Assembly (NCBI GenBank): GCA_035534295.1
Contig: DATLSE010000007.1
Coordinates: 1-22,947, forward strand
DNA from: DATKQJ01 sp035534295
GTDB lineage: Bacteria; Chloroflexota; Dormibacteria; Dormibacterales; Dormibacteraceae
Reading direction: 5' to 3'
DNA length: 22,947 nucleotides
Below, one piece after another: positions 1-8,756 of the stretch; positions within the stretch are counted from its first letter, which is position 1, and the number at the start of each line of letters is the position of its first letter. The notes beneath the pieces were generated by a model. It was given only the letters and a program-made list of their open reading frames with translations, did not search any database and was not told the origin of the DNA. A program made the position numbers and the translations under genes.

Positions 1-334
1 TGCCAGGAAATGCGGTGTGGAGGTCGACATTGCCGTGCTGCTCGGGGGTGAAGCGGCTGAAGGCGCCCAGGGCGAGCGGGTTGGCTACCGGGAGCAGGAC
101 CAGGACCCCGCGCAGAAGGCCGCCGTCAAGGCTGTCCATCAGCCTTCGAAGCAGGAGCAGCGACATCGTCTCGTCGCCGTGGACCCCTGACATGATTCCG
201 AGCGTGGGCCCCCTCTCCACGCCGCGCAGGACGGAGAGCTGGAGGCTGAGGTCCTGTCCGGTTGAGAGCGTGGTGACGGCCATCCGATGGCGAGTCCAGC
301 CCGGGGCCGAGTCCCGCCAGAGGGGACCGCTCAT
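1..334 (-). CDS. Succinylglutamate desuccinylase/aspartoacylase family protein, N-terminal part (runs off the left edge)
   Basis: The 111 visible residues carry two hallmarks of the zinc-dependent AstE/AspA (M14-like) hydrolases: the metal-binding SGVHGDE motif near residue 51 and the later PVANPLALGAFSRFTPE stretch followed by NVDLHTAFPG, which matches the family's usual NP...R.tp.D..nlNR.FPG region. Members remove acyl groups from amino-acid amides or deacylate small metabolites in the cytoplasm; the substrate cannot be told from this part. The ATG overlaps the stop of the upstream GntR gene as ATGA (331-334), so the two are translationally coupled, and the regulator probably controls this gene. 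The second zinc ligand region and the C-terminus lie outside the window. Confidence 0.8.
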   Translation of the reverse strand, partial: MSGPLWRDSAPGWTRHRMAVTTLSTGQDLSLQLSVLRGVERGPTLGIMSGVHGDETMSLLLLRRLMDSLDGGLLRGVLVLLPVANPLALGAFSRFTPEQHGNVDLHTAFPG

Positions 335-1095
335 CTCGGCACCGTAAAGCGCAGCCGGGCAAGATCGGGTCGGTAGACCGAGCGACCGACCATCAGCGGC
401 TCGCCCGCCCGGGAGCGCAGCTCCATGCGCCGCACCAGCACCTGGCGCGCGCCGCCGAGTCCGAGGCGGATCGCATCCTCATCATCGGCCTGGTCCAGAT
501 AGATCTCCATCTCGCCCGGTCCGACGTCCAGCCCGAGGACGTTGACCATAAAATCGGAGAGCGAGCTCCGCGCGGCCTGGGCACTGGTCAGCCGCTCCCC
601 CACCGATCGCACCAAATAGCGATGATCGATGGCGAGCGGGCGCCCATCGAGGTTTCGGGAGCGGCGCAGGTAGAGCACCTGGCCGGGCTCACTCCAACCC
701 AGCCACTGAGCCACGTCCGGGGGGGCCGGCAGCATGGTCATCTCGTCGATCCGCAGACGCTCCCCCAGGCTGGAAGAGAGCCAGGGATCGAGATAGCCGC
801 GTAGCGACACGCGCTCGGTCATGGCTGGGCCTCGCACGAAGGTGCCGTTGCCCTGAATGCGATACAGCAGACCCACGCGCACGAGGTCGCTCACGGCTTG
901 ACGCAGGGTGAAGCGACTCACCCCGAATGCGGTGCACAGCTCGCGCTCGGTGGGCAGGCGGCCCGCCCCGTCACCCGCACGTTCGATCGCGGCCAGGATT
1001 CCGCCATAGACCTGGCGGTGGATGGGTACTCCGCTGCTCGGGTCCACGGGGTGGAATTCCCAGGCCGTCTCGGAAACCGATAGAAGAGAGCTCAT
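331..1095 (-). CDS. GntR family (HutC subfamily) transcriptional regulator with UTRA effector domain
   Basis: A winged helix-turn-helix GntR domain occupies roughly residues 15-80 (PIHRQVYGGILAAIER, then LPTERELCTAFGVSRFTLRQ and the wing GNGTFVRGP). It is followed by a UTRA ligand-binding domain (YLRRSRNLDGRPLAIDHRYL, then a C-terminal VLVRRMELRSRAGEPLMVGRSVYRPDLARLRF). HutC-type regulators are usually repressors released by a small metabolite. I place the start at the ATG at 1095 (254 aa) rather than an in-frame TTG at 1107, because the ATG is the better codon and the TTG lies within the likely transcription start zone. The gene overlaps the downstream hydrolase gene by ATGA, which makes that hydrolase pathway the obvious target. 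The effector is unknown. Confidence 0.9.
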   Translation of the reverse strand: MSSLLSVSETAWEFHPVDPSSGVPIHRQVYGGILAAIERAGDGAGRLPTERELCTAFGVSRFTLRQAVSDLVRVGLLYRIQGNGTFVRGPAMTERVSLRGYLDPWLSSSLGERLRIDEMTMLPAPPDVAQWLGWSEPGQVLYLRRSRNLDGRPLAIDHRYLVRSVGERLTSAQAARSSLSDFMVNVLGLDVGPGEMEIYLDQADDEDAIRLGLGGARQVLVRRMELRSRAGEPLMVGRSVYRPDLARLRFTVPR

Positions 1096-1111
1096 AGATA
1101 CGGACAACCGG

Positions 1112-1117
1112 ATCTTA
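1112..1117 (-). promoter_or_regulatory. Candidate -10 element for the GntR gene
   Basis: Read on the minus strand this hexamer is TAAGAT, a good -10 match, ending 17 nt before the ATG at 1095. No convincing -35 hexamer sits at the usual spacing (TAGCCA at 1135-1140 is poor). No Shine-Dalgarno is visible before the ATG, so a very short leader is likely. Confidence 0.3.
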
Positions 1118-1256
1118 TCGGAGGACCCGGCTCCTGGCTAGGCGCAATCCATCGGGGGGCGGGGCCCGTGGGCGTAAACGATCACGTCCCGCATCGGAGC
1201 CAGGACCGCGCTCTGCTCACGGTCGCTATCAGCGCCCGGTCGAGTCCCTCTGGGCC

Positions 1257-1586
1257 TTAGTCCTGCTTCCACTGCGGGTGGTGGCGGAACAGTCCTCCCC
1301 ATTCGATGTGGCTCCAGCGCTGGGGCCGGTAGGCCGGCAGGCTCGCCACCTGGCTCGGAGAGAGGTCGGTGTGGACGGCGCTGGCGGTGATCGTCGATAT
1401 CTCGTCCGCGGCCACCTCAACCAGGGCGCCGCCGGCTTTTAGACGGACGACGATGCCGTGAAAGATGTCCTCCTGCTCGTCGGCCAGGAGGGATTCAGCG
1501 GTGCCGAAGTCGACCCCTGCCGCACTCAAAACCGGAGCCCGATAGGGCATCGCGCGCCAGGATATGGGTGTCGTCTGATCTTCCAT
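1257..1586 (-). CDS. Small PRC-barrel-like protein
   Basis: This is a 109-residue soluble protein. Its N-terminal half (SWRAMPYRAPVLSAAGVDFG, then AESLLADEQEDIFHGIVVRL) has the alternating beta pattern and the 'move/keep, then Asp-rich turn, then FxGIVV' layout seen in PRC-barrel domains, small beta-barrels found in photosynthetic reaction centre H subunits, RimM and many stress or RNA-binding proteins. The middle (VEVAADEISTITASAVHTDLS) continues the barrel, and the tail is Trp/His rich. A GGGGAG Shine-Dalgarno lies about nine bases before the ATG. It stands alone, 105 bp downstream of the HtrA-type protease gene on the same strand. The role is unknown; the domain assignment is by pattern only. 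Confidence 0.65.
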   Translation of the reverse strand: MEDQTTPISWRAMPYRAPVLSAAGVDFGTAESLLADEQEDIFHGIVVRLKAGGALVEVAADEISTITASAVHTDLSPSQVASLPAYRPQRWSHIEWGGLFRHHPQWKQD

Positions 1587-1691
1587 GTCGAAGTCTCCCC
1601 GCGGCCAGGGCCGCCTACGGTGCTTTGTTACCAGTCACCATCGTGGACCAAAGAGCGCTTCCTGCGGGGTGAACGTATCGCCCAGGCGGAC

Positions 1692-2807
1692 TCAGGCGAG
1701 GCAGGATCCAGCGGAGGCGGTGGGAAGCTGGGCCAGCGTGGCCTCGAGCGCGAGCGCCCGTCCGCCCCTCAGCACCGTCAGGGTTACGCGCTGGCCTGCT
1801 CGCAGGGTTTGGAGCAGGGCGGGCAGCGCCGCCCCGCCGGCCAGGCTGCTCCCGGAGGCAGACTCGATCACGTCGCCTGGGCGCAGCCCGGCCGCGGCTG
1901 CGGGAGATCCAGAGGCAACGCGCGAGACCACAGACCCAACGGCGGAGCTGGGGACGGCGGAGGACGCCAGAGCCTGATCCAATGAGACCGTGCACACGCC
2001 CAGGTAGGGATGGTCTGGGGTCCGTCCGTCGACCAACGATTGGGCCACTCGGTAGACGATGGAGCTGGGAATGGCGTACCCGATAAGGTCAGCGCCACTG
2101 GCCCCGGCCGAGTTGATCCCGATCACCTGGCCGGCGGCGTTGATGAGTGGACCGCCCGAATTGCCGGGGTTGATGGCGGCGTCGGTCTGGAGCACGTCGG
2201 GCAGGGTTTCGGCTCCTCCCGCCCCCCCGGTAACGTTGCTCAGGGTGCGATTGAGCGCGGAGATGACACCGGCCGTGACGCTGGCCTGCTGGCCCAAGGG
2301 ACTGCCGATCGCGACCACTGGCTGGCCTGACTGGAGCTGGGATGAGGCGGCGAACTGGGCCGCGGGCAGGGTGTGATCCAGGCTCAATACCGCCAGGTCC
2401 TCGACCGAGTCGGAGCCGACCAGCCGGGCCGCGTAATGCTCCCCGTCGGGCATCAGGACCTGGATTCGCTGCCCCCCGGCGACGACGTGGGCGTTGGTTA
2501 CCAGGTAGCTCCGCCCCGGCTGACTCGCGATGACGACCGCGCTCCCGATCGCGGTCGATCCGGGGGCGTTCACGATCACCATGCCCACCGCGGGGGCCAC
2601 CGCTGCGGCCACCTGGACTGTATCCATGGTGAGCGCCGGCGAGGCGGGCTGGGCCAGGGCCGGGAGGCGGATGACGGTCGCGGGTACCTCCGCGCCGATG
2701 GTGGCGGGCACGGTCAGCTGCGCCGAGCACGCCGCGAGGGTTACAAGGGCCAGACTCGCGATCAGCGGCAGGCGCCAGGTTCTCGCCCAGCGCTCGATGG
2801 CGTACAT
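1692..2807 (-). CDS. S1C (HtrA/DegP-like) serine protease with one PDZ domain, predicted lipoprotein
   Basis: The N-terminus is a lipoprotein signal: basic residues, a hydrophobic stretch and the lipobox LAAC at residues 24-27, so the mature enzyme is probably lipid-anchored outside the cytoplasmic membrane. The trypsin-like domain has all three catalytic residues in family motifs: His107 in YLVTNAHVVAGG, Asp137 in SVEDLAVLSL and Ser217 in AINPGNSGGPLIN. One PDZ domain follows (about 268-360; HPYLGVCTVSL and AAGLRPGDVIESASG). Such proteases degrade misfolded envelope proteins or act in envelope stress signalling. At 371 residues it is of normal length for single-PDZ HtrA proteins. A purine-rich GAGGGAGG runs right up to the ATG. 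Many HtrA homologues use a transmembrane anchor rather than a lipobox. Confidence 0.92.
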   Translation of the reverse strand: MYAIERWARTWRLPLIASLALVTLAACSAQLTVPATIGAEVPATVIRLPALAQPASPALTMDTVQVAAAVAPAVGMVIVNAPGSTAIGSAVVIASQPGRSYLVTNAHVVAGGQRIQVLMPDGEHYAARLVGSDSVEDLAVLSLDHTLPAAQFAASSQLQSGQPVVAIGSPLGQQASVTAGVISALNRTLSNVTGGAGGAETLPDVLQTDAAINPGNSGGPLINAAGQVIGINSAGASGADLIGYAIPSSIVYRVAQSLVDGRTPDHPYLGVCTVSLDQALASSAVPSSAVGSVVSRVASGSPAAAAGLRPGDVIESASGSSLAGGAALPALLQTLRAGQRVTLTVLRGGRALALEATLAQLPTASAGSCLA

Positions 2808-2869
2808 CCTCCCTCTATTACAGGGCGCCGAAGTCCACCATCTGTCAGAGCAAGATCAGAACTTGGTAC

Positions 2870-4963
2870 TCACTTCTGCGGACCCGATCCGATCTCGTCA
2901 CCCGCGAGCTCGAGATGCCGGGCCAAGAACGCGGCCACCTCGGCCTCCTGCCGCCACGTGCGCTCGCGTCCGGAGGGACCGGCGTGGCCACCATCGCGAT
3001 GGACACGAAGCAGGGTCGGGCCCGAGCCCAGGCTCACCGCCCTCATCGCCAGAACCCATTTGAGAGGCTCGACGTATCCCACCCGGCTGTCGTTCAGGCC
3101 GGCGGTGGCGAGCACCGGCGGATATCGCGCCGGATGCAGGTTGTCGTACGGAGAGTAGCTCTGGATGTATCGATAGGCGTCGATCTGGCGCGGGTCCCCC
3201 CACTCCTCGTACTCGGTCACGGTTAGTGGCAGGGAAGGATCGAGCATGGTCCCAAGGACGTCGACGAATGGCACCTGCAGCACCGCGCAAGCGAAGAGCT
3301 CGGGTTCCATGTTGAGAGCCGCGGCGACGCTCAGCCCGCCGGCGCTGGCGCCGCGCAGACCGAGCCGGCCGGGCGCGGTCAGCCCGCTGGCCAGCAGCTG
3401 CCTGGCGCACGCGACAAGATCGCCGAACGTGTTGCGCTTGTGATTGAGCCGGCCCGCCTCGTACCAGGCCCGTCCCATCTCTCCCCCACCTCGCACGTGC
3501 GCGATGGCGAAGAGCAGGCCTCGCTCGAGCAGCGCCAGCCGCTCAGCGCGAAATCCGGGCTCGACGGATTGCTCATAGGCGCCATAGACGTAGAGGACGG
3601 TGGGGGCGGGCCGGAGCAGCGCGTCGGCCCGGCCGACCAGGGAGATCGGGATCGAGGTCCCGTCCTCGGCCCGGGCCCATATCCGGCGGACGCGGAGGTC
3701 GCCCGGTCGGTGACCGGGCACGCACTGACGCTTGAGCACGCGCACTCGCTGGGTTCGCGCGTCCCATTGCCGGGTCTGCGTCGGCGAGGCGAGCGAGGAG
3801 TGCTCGAAACGGACCGCGCTCGAGTCGAAGTTGGGATCGGGCACCAATCGCAGAGAGCGCACCCCTTTGGCCGGGCTCAGGCGCTGAGGCTCGCCGATCC
3901 CGGGCCAGATCTCGATCTGGCTCAGCCCGCCACTTCGACCGGTCAGGACGACGAAGTCGCGATGGGCCTCGAATCCGGCCAGTCGCACCCCGGCGCGCTC
4001 CGCCAGAACTTCGCGCCAGGGCCGCCGGGGCCCACCGATGGCGGCCTCGACGAGACGGAATTGGGGCGCGGAATCATTGGTCAAAATCAGGAACTGCCCC
4101 CCCGCACGGTGCTCAGCCGCATAGTCCACGCCGACGCGGCGGGAGCGGATGAGGCGAGGCTTGGCGTCGAGGCCCTGTGCGGGCAGGTAGTGCCACTCGG
4201 CGCTGGTCTCGCTCCGCGCCGAGATCAAGATGAACTCTCCGCTGGCGCTCAGCCTGACGTCGACGAAGAAGCGTTCGTCATCCTCCTGCAGGACCAATCG
4301 GTCCGGCTCCCAGCCGCCCAGGCGGTGCCGCCAAACCTGAAACGGGCGCATAGAAGCGTCGGGGCGCACGTAATAGAGTTCTGTCTCCAACTCGGAGAAG
4401 GCGGCGCCGTAGCTGACATCGGCGGCGACTGTCGGAAGGTCGGCTCCCGTCTGCAGATCGCGTAGCCGGAGTTCGAAGAGCTCACGCCCCGAGCCGTCGA
4501 CGGCGTAGGCGAGGAGGCGACCGCTGGGGCTCAGGCGGCGATATCCGAGGGCGAAATAGTCCCGGCCCCGAGCCAGTTCGTTCTCGTCCAAGAGGACCTC
4601 TTCGGCCCCTCGCATCGACCCCCGACGGCGGCAGTGAATGGGGTACTGAAGGTCGTCCTCAGTCCGGCTGTAGTACCAAAAGCCGGCCTGGTGGCGGGGC
4701 ACGCTCTGATCCTGGAGTCGAATCCGGGCCCGGATCGTGGCCAGGATCTGGTCCTCGAGCCCCGCCCAGGCCTGCTTGGTGACCTCGGTGTAGGCCTCCT
4801 CGGCGGCCAGGTGGGAGCGGACTTGGGGATCGTCCGGCCGGGCCAGCCAGGCGTACGGGTCTACCCGGAGCAGGCCATGGACACGGCTCTTGCGGGGCCG
4901 CGCCGCAGCTCGGGGAGGCTGGGCCTGACTTCCCCGGTGGCCGTCCGGCGGGGGACCAGCCAT
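2870..4963 (-). CDS. ptrB: Oligopeptidase B (S9A prolyl oligopeptidase family)
   Basis: The 697-residue protein has the S9A layout: an N-terminal lead (HGLLRVDPYAWLARPDDPQV), a seven-bladed beta-propeller domain up to about residue 420, and a C-terminal alpha/beta-hydrolase. The catalytic triad is visible as Ser540 in RGASAGGL, Asp625 in GLNDSRVGY and His660 in RDGGHAG. Segments such as YVYGAYEQSVEPGF, FAIAHVRGGGEMGRAWYE and YEEWGDPR are typical of oligopeptidase B rather than prolyl oligopeptidase. These cytoplasmic enzymes cut short peptides after Arg/Lys. The ATG lies 4 nt after the stop of the upstream exporter gene, so the two are almost certainly cotranscribed; a functional link is not obvious. 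Confidence 0.93.
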   Translation of the reverse strand: MAGPPPDGHRGSQAQPPRAAARPRKSRVHGLLRVDPYAWLARPDDPQVRSHLAAEEAYTEVTKQAWAGLEDQILATIRARIRLQDQSVPRHQAGFWYYSRTEDDLQYPIHCRRRGSMRGAEEVLLDENELARGRDYFALGYRRLSPSGRLLAYAVDGSGRELFELRLRDLQTGADLPTVAADVSYGAAFSELETELYYVRPDASMRPFQVWRHRLGGWEPDRLVLQEDDERFFVDVRLSASGEFILISARSETSAEWHYLPAQGLDAKPRLIRSRRVGVDYAAEHRAGGQFLILTNDSAPQFRLVEAAIGGPRRPWREVLAERAGVRLAGFEAHRDFVVLTGRSGGLSQIEIWPGIGEPQRLSPAKGVRSLRLVPDPNFDSSAVRFEHSSLASPTQTRQWDARTQRVRVLKRQCVPGHRPGDLRVRRIWARAEDGTSIPISLVGRADALLRPAPTVLYVYGAYEQSVEPGFRAERLALLERGLLFAIAHVRGGGEMGRAWYEAGRLNHKRNTFGDLVACARQLLASGLTAPGRLGLRGASAGGLSVAAALNMEPELFACAVLQVPFVDVLGTMLDPSLPLTVTEYEEWGDPRQIDAYRYIQSYSPYDNLHPARYPPVLATAGLNDSRVGYVEPLKWVLAMRAVSLGSGPTLLRVHRDGGHAGPSGRERTWRQEAEVAAFLARHLELAGDEIGSGPQK

Positions 4964-4967
4964 CCGC

Positions 4968-6659
4968 TCAGGCGGCGGGGCGGGACTCGGTTTCCGAGCG
5001 CTCCAGAGACGGAGCCCGGACCTCGGGAACCGAGCGCAGACTGCGATCGCGGAGCAGCGCGGTGGCCGTCCCGCCCATCAGCGCGGCGACGAGCGTGATC
5101 CAGAAGATGCCCGCGACCGAGCTGGCGAAGGCCTGCTTGATGGCGTCCAACACGGCCGGGACCAGAGGTAGCGCTGACGCTGGCAGGGTATGGTGCAGGA
5201 CGGCTCCCAGATCACCCACCCCCTGGAGCTGACCGCTGAGCCGGACCAATCCGGGCAGCAGCGGGGCGGGTACGTGGTGCTGGCGGAGATCGATCGGGAG
5301 ATGCCGATCAAACGAACTCAAGAAGACCGTGTTGGCCAGGGCGAGGCCGACAGATCCCCCCATCTGGCGCAGGAATGTGAGCGTGCTGGTGGCCACGCCC
5401 AGTCGGTTCAGTGGAACCGAACTCTGAACGATGATGGTGAAGCCGGCCATGGACGGGCCGAGGCCGACACCGAGCAGCAGGAGCCAGGCCCAGAGCTCCC
5501 AGTCCGGCACGCCGGCGGTGAGGTGGGTGAGGGAGAACGCCCCCACCGTCAGGACCGCGATGGAGCCGAGCATGAGCCACTTGTAGCGCCCGCTGCGACT
5601 GATTACCTGGCCTGAGGCGATGCTGGATCCCATCAGACCCAGGAGCAGAGGCCAGATGAAGTAGCCTGACTCGGTGGCGCTCACTCCACGCACCGCCTGA
5701 TAGAAGCGGGGCATGAAGATGACGGCGGTGAACATGGCCATGCCGAGCAGGAAGACGGCGGCCATGCTGGCCGAGTAGTCACGCCCGCGAAACAGGTCCA
5801 GGGGCACGATGGGCTGAGCCACCTTCGACTCGGCCAGGATGAACAAACCGAGCAGTACCAAGCCGAGCAGGATCAGCCCCCCTACGTTGGGGTCGGTCCA
5901 GCTGTAGACCGAACCCTGGGACGACAGCTCGCCCTTGTTGGTAAGACCAATCAAAAGCGGCACCAGGCCGGCTGAGAAGAGCGCGATGCCCAGGTAATCG
6001 AGATTTCTCCAGCTCGACCGCCGCGCCGGGGCGGCCGGCAGCACGGTGGCCAGGACCAGCAGCGCGACCAGACCCAGGGGCAGGTTGACGTAGAAGACCC
6101 AGTGCCAGCTGATGTTGTCCGTTATCCATCCGCCGATCAGCGGCCCGACGATGAAGCTGAGACCGAAGACGGCTCCGAATAGGCCCTGATACTTGCCCCG
6201 CTCGCGGGGACTGAACATGGCTCCGACGATCGCGATCGCGATCGGGAAGATGGCGCCCGCGCCGAGGCCCTGGAGGCAGCGAAACAGGACCAGCTCGGTC
6301 ATGTTTTGAGCCAGGCCGGAGAGGGCGGAGCCGAGCAGGAAGATGACCACGCCAATGATCAGCATGGGCTTGCTGCCGAAGGCGTCGGAGAGCTTGCCGT
6401 AGATCGGACCGGTGATGGTCGAGGAGAGCAGATAGCCGGTCACCACCCAGGTGTAGAGGCCGGCGCCGTTGAGATCGGTCACGATTCGGGGCAGCGCGGT
6501 TCCGACCACGGTTTGGTCGAGCGAGCTCAAAAAGGTGGTCAGAAGGATCGCCCCCATGACCGCCCAGCGGGCCCGGTTGTCAAGTGCCAGAGCGGCTGCT
6601 CCCCGCCCCGAAGCGCCCCCTCCCGCGGGGAGTTCCAACTGATTTTTCTCCACAGACAT
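4968..6659 (-). CDS. MFS transporter, DHA2 family (EmrB/QacA-type, 14 transmembrane segments)
   Basis: This 563-residue membrane protein has the DHA2 drug:proton antiporter signature. The first helix carries LSSLDQTVVGTALPRI (motif D1), the second loop GKLSDAFGSKPM (motif A) and the fifth helix GAVFGLSFIVGPLIGGW (antiporter motif C). About 14 hydrophobic segments can be counted, with a long loop near residues 455-495 before the last helix. Such proteins export hydrophobic drugs or metabolites across the cytoplasmic membrane. The ATG has a strong AGGAGG six bases upstream. The gene leads a two-gene operon with ptrB. A perfect 14-bp palindrome sits 18-31 bp upstream of the start and could be the operator of an unlinked regulator. 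The substrate is unknown. Confidence 0.92.
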   Translation of the reverse strand: MSVEKNQLELPAGGGASGRGAAALALDNRARWAVMGAILLTTFLSSLDQTVVGTALPRIVTDLNGAGLYTWVVTGYLLSSTITGPIYGKLSDAFGSKPMLIIGVVIFLLGSALSGLAQNMTELVLFRCLQGLGAGAIFPIAIAIVGAMFSPRERGKYQGLFGAVFGLSFIVGPLIGGWITDNISWHWVFYVNLPLGLVALLVLATVLPAAPARRSSWRNLDYLGIALFSAGLVPLLIGLTNKGELSSQGSVYSWTDPNVGGLILLGLVLLGLFILAESKVAQPIVPLDLFRGRDYSASMAAVFLLGMAMFTAVIFMPRFYQAVRGVSATESGYFIWPLLLGLMGSSIASGQVISRSGRYKWLMLGSIAVLTVGAFSLTHLTAGVPDWELWAWLLLLGVGLGPSMAGFTIIVQSSVPLNRLGVATSTLTFLRQMGGSVGLALANTVFLSSFDRHLPIDLRQHHVPAPLLPGLVRLSGQLQGVGDLGAVLHHTLPASALPLVPAVLDAIKQAFASSVAGIFWITLVAALMGGTATALLRDRSLRSVPEVRAPSLERSETESRPAA

Positions 6660-6676
6660 AGCGACCTCCTCGCGTC

Positions 6677-6690
6677 CCGCCGTACGGCGG
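6677..6690. promoter_or_regulatory. Perfect 14-bp palindrome upstream of the MFS exporter gene
   Basis: CCGCCGTACGGCGG is its own reverse complement and lies just upstream of the AGGAGG and ATG of the exporter gene. Its position suits a repressor operator, as drug exporters are often controlled by TetR- or MarR-type proteins, but no such regulator is encoded next to it. In GC-rich DNA a chance palindrome is possible. Confidence 0.35.
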
Positions 6691-6711
6691 CGGCGCCCAG
6701 AGGCGCTCCAG

Positions 6712-6734
6712 AAAAAACGGCCGCGACCAGGCCG
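6712..6734 (-). terminator. Rho-independent terminator of the acetate symporter operon
   Basis: On the minus strand a CGGCC/GGCCG stem with a 7-nt loop is followed directly by TTTTTT (plus-strand A run at 6712-6717). It lies about 140 nt after the symporter stop at 6873 and before the exporter promoter, where an operon terminator is expected. The stem is short (5 bp, all G-C). Confidence 0.6.
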
Positions 6735-6744
6735 CGCCTAGTCC

Positions 6745-6765
6745 GGGTCGGCGAGGTGCCGACCC
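6745..6765. repeat. Perfect 8-bp-stem hairpin between the symporter and exporter genes
   Basis: GGGTCGGC and GCCGACCC flank a 5-nt loop. It lies just upstream (minus-strand sense) of the T6 terminator and probably forms the first half of a two-hairpin terminator or a 3' end stabiliser. No T run follows it directly. Confidence 0.5.
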
Positions 6766-6872
6766 CATCTCAAACCCCGCTCCCTACCGGTCCATTCCCT
6801 GGCCCGGCGATCTCTCGGCCTGAAATCGCCTGCCCGGCAGGCTTGGCTCGGCTGCTGTCCGAGCTCGCTCCC

Positions 6873-8756
6873 TCACTCGGGTATGTAGTCATGGCGCAGG
6901 CCCAGACGCTCGGGGACGTGCAACTGGAGCATTTTGAGCGAGACCTGCCCGGGCGGATGAGGCAGGGCCAGAGACACCGAGACCATGAGCGCGAATGAGA
7001 GCGGGATGGTGACGATCGCCGGCTGCGAGAAGATCACGGCCAGCCCCGAGTTTCGATCCAGAAATGAAGTCAGGGCGGGACTTGCCGGTTGGAGCATGGT
7101 GGTGACGATGCCGGCCGTCGCGGCCAGTCCGCCCAGGGTGGCGCCGAGAGCGGCGCCCAGGGCGGTCAGCCCGCGCCACCAGATGCCCAGGACCAGGAGC
7201 GGGAAGAAGCTGCTGGCGGCGATGGCAAAGGCCCATCCGACCAGGACGCTGATGTCGAAGCTCTGCACCGTCAGGCCGAGCCCGGCCGCGCCCGCGCCGG
7301 CCACGATCGCCGCCAACCGAAACGCCCGGCGGCGGGCTCGCGGCGACGACTCCGGTCGCCACCAGCGCCCGTAAAGGTCGTGGCCGAGAGCTCCTGCGAG
7401 CGAGACCAAAAGGCCGCTCAAGGTTGAGGTGAAGGCGGCGAAGGCCCCGGCCGAGACGACGGCGGCCATAAGCGCTCCAAGCCAGCCTGGGAATAGGAGC
7501 CGGGGCAGCAGCAGAACCACTGAATCGGTCAGCTTCTGCGTGTACAGTGCGGGGTCCTGCAACCGGCCCAGCACCCCGTACAGGGGCGGCCAGAGATAGA
7601 ACAGCCCGAGAAGCACCAGAACCAGCCAGGCCGTGCGCCGCGCGCTCCGGGCGTCGGGATTGGTATAGAAGCGGACCAGGATGTGGGGCAGTCCCATGGT
7701 TCCGCAGAGGATGCCGACCAGGAGCGAATAGGTGAACAGCAGTGGGTGGCCACCGCCCCCGGCCAGGGGACCGAACGGTAGCGCCCAGGCCCGGTTGCTG
7801 CTGGCCGGCGTTGAGGCTCCAAAGGGAACGGGAGCGCCGGCCCGGAGCCCAACCCGGCCGGCGTCAGAGAAAACCACACTGCCGGCCGGAAGCGTCTGCT
7901 GGGGCGGTCGAAGGATCAGTGTTCGCCCCTGGCCTGCTCCGCTGCCGGTCGGCCCGCCCAGGGCGGGATAGGTCCCCCCGGCGCTGCTGCGCGGCGGCAG
8001 CAGCCGCACCCGGAGAGGCGTCTGGGGCAGGACCGAGGTAGGCCGGGCGAGGGTCCACTCATCGCCCGGGTGGACCGTGAACTGGACCGCCGCCGGCAGC
8101 TGGGGATCGACGCGGGAGCCGAGCTGGGCGAAAAGGTGAGAGGGCGACCCAAACTCGACACAGAGCACGAACACCGGCAGGCTGATGGCGAAAATCTTGA
8201 CCGCGAACTGGAACGCCTGAACCACCGTTATGCCTCCCATGCCTCCTCCGGCCACTAGCGCCACCACCACCGCGGCGATTGCAACGACTCCGATCGGGTA
8301 GGGGGCTCCGGTCGCGGCCGAGACCGTGATGCCGGCCGCCTTCATCTGCGGCAGCATGTAGAAGAGCCCGATCAGGATCACCAGGCACACCGCCACGCGA
8401 CGAAAGGCGGGGCTGTCGAACCTGCCTTCGGCGAAGTCGGGGATGGTGTAGGCGCCGAAACGGCGCAGCGGACCGGCGATGAAGATGAGCAGCACCAAGT
8501 AGCCGGCGGCGTAACCGACCGGATACCAGAGCACGTCGTAGCCGAACTGCATGACCAGACCGGCGATGCCCAAAAAGGAGGCCGCGCTCAGGTACTCCCC
8601 GCTGATCGCAGCCGCGTTCAGCCGCGGCCGCACCGTGCGCGCGGCGACCAGAAGGTCGGAGGTGCTGCGGCCGAACCGACGGGCATAGACCCCCAACCCC
8701 ACGGTCAGTGCCAGCATCAACACCAGCCCGACCGCAGTCGCCGGCGAGCTGCTCAT
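6873..8756 (-). CDS. actP: Sodium:solute symporter family protein, ActP-like (cation/acetate symporter)
   Basis: This 627-residue membrane protein starts with the SSS-family arrangement: RRFGRSTSDLLVAARTVRP, then LNAAAISGEYLSAASFLG and YDVLWYPVGYAAGYLVLL, closely resembling ActP-type acetate symporters. About 13 transmembrane segments are visible; CGTMGLPHILVRFYTNPDA (about 351-369) is a strong ActP match. E. coli ActP is roughly 550 residues; the excess here is mainly a loop of about 135 residues (about 202-336), rich in Pro, Gly and short beta-like stretches. The ATG overlaps the stop of the small membrane protein gene (ATGA). Neighbours are a LytS/LytTR pair upstream in the same operon and, divergently, an acetate transporter and acetyl-CoA synthetase, which supports acetate or a related short-chain monocarboxylate as substrate. 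Confidence 0.85.
   Translation of the reverse strand: MSSSPATAVGLVLMLALTVGLGVYARRFGRSTSDLLVAARTVRPRLNAAAISGEYLSAASFLGIAGLVMQFGYDVLWYPVGYAAGYLVLLIFIAGPLRRFGAYTIPDFAEGRFDSPAFRRVAVCLVILIGLFYMLPQMKAAGITVSAATGAPYPIGVVAIAAVVVALVAGGGMGGITVVQAFQFAVKIFAISLPVFVLCVEFGSPSHLFAQLGSRVDPQLPAAVQFTVHPGDEWTLARPTSVLPQTPLRVRLLPPRSSAGGTYPALGGPTGSGAGQGRTLILRPPQQTLPAGSVVFSDAGRVGLRAGAPVPFGASTPASSNRAWALPFGPLAGGGGHPLLFTYSLLVGILCGTMGLPHILVRFYTNPDARSARRTAWLVLVLLGLFYLWPPLYGVLGRLQDPALYTQKLTDSVVLLLPRLLFPGWLGALMAAVVSAGAFAAFTSTLSGLLVSLAGALGHDLYGRWWRPESSPRARRRAFRLAAIVAGAGAAGLGLTVQSFDISVLVGWAFAIAASSFFPLLVLGIWWRGLTALGAALGATLGGLAATAGIVTTMLQPASPALTSFLDRNSGLAVIFSQPAIVTIPLSFALMVSVSLALPHPPGQVSLKMLQLHVPERLGLRHDYIPE

Noticed and set aside
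3440..4465. Long plus-strand open frame opposite oligopeptidase B
   Set aside because: It is a shadow of the GC-rich minus-strand gene, with no domain and no start signal.
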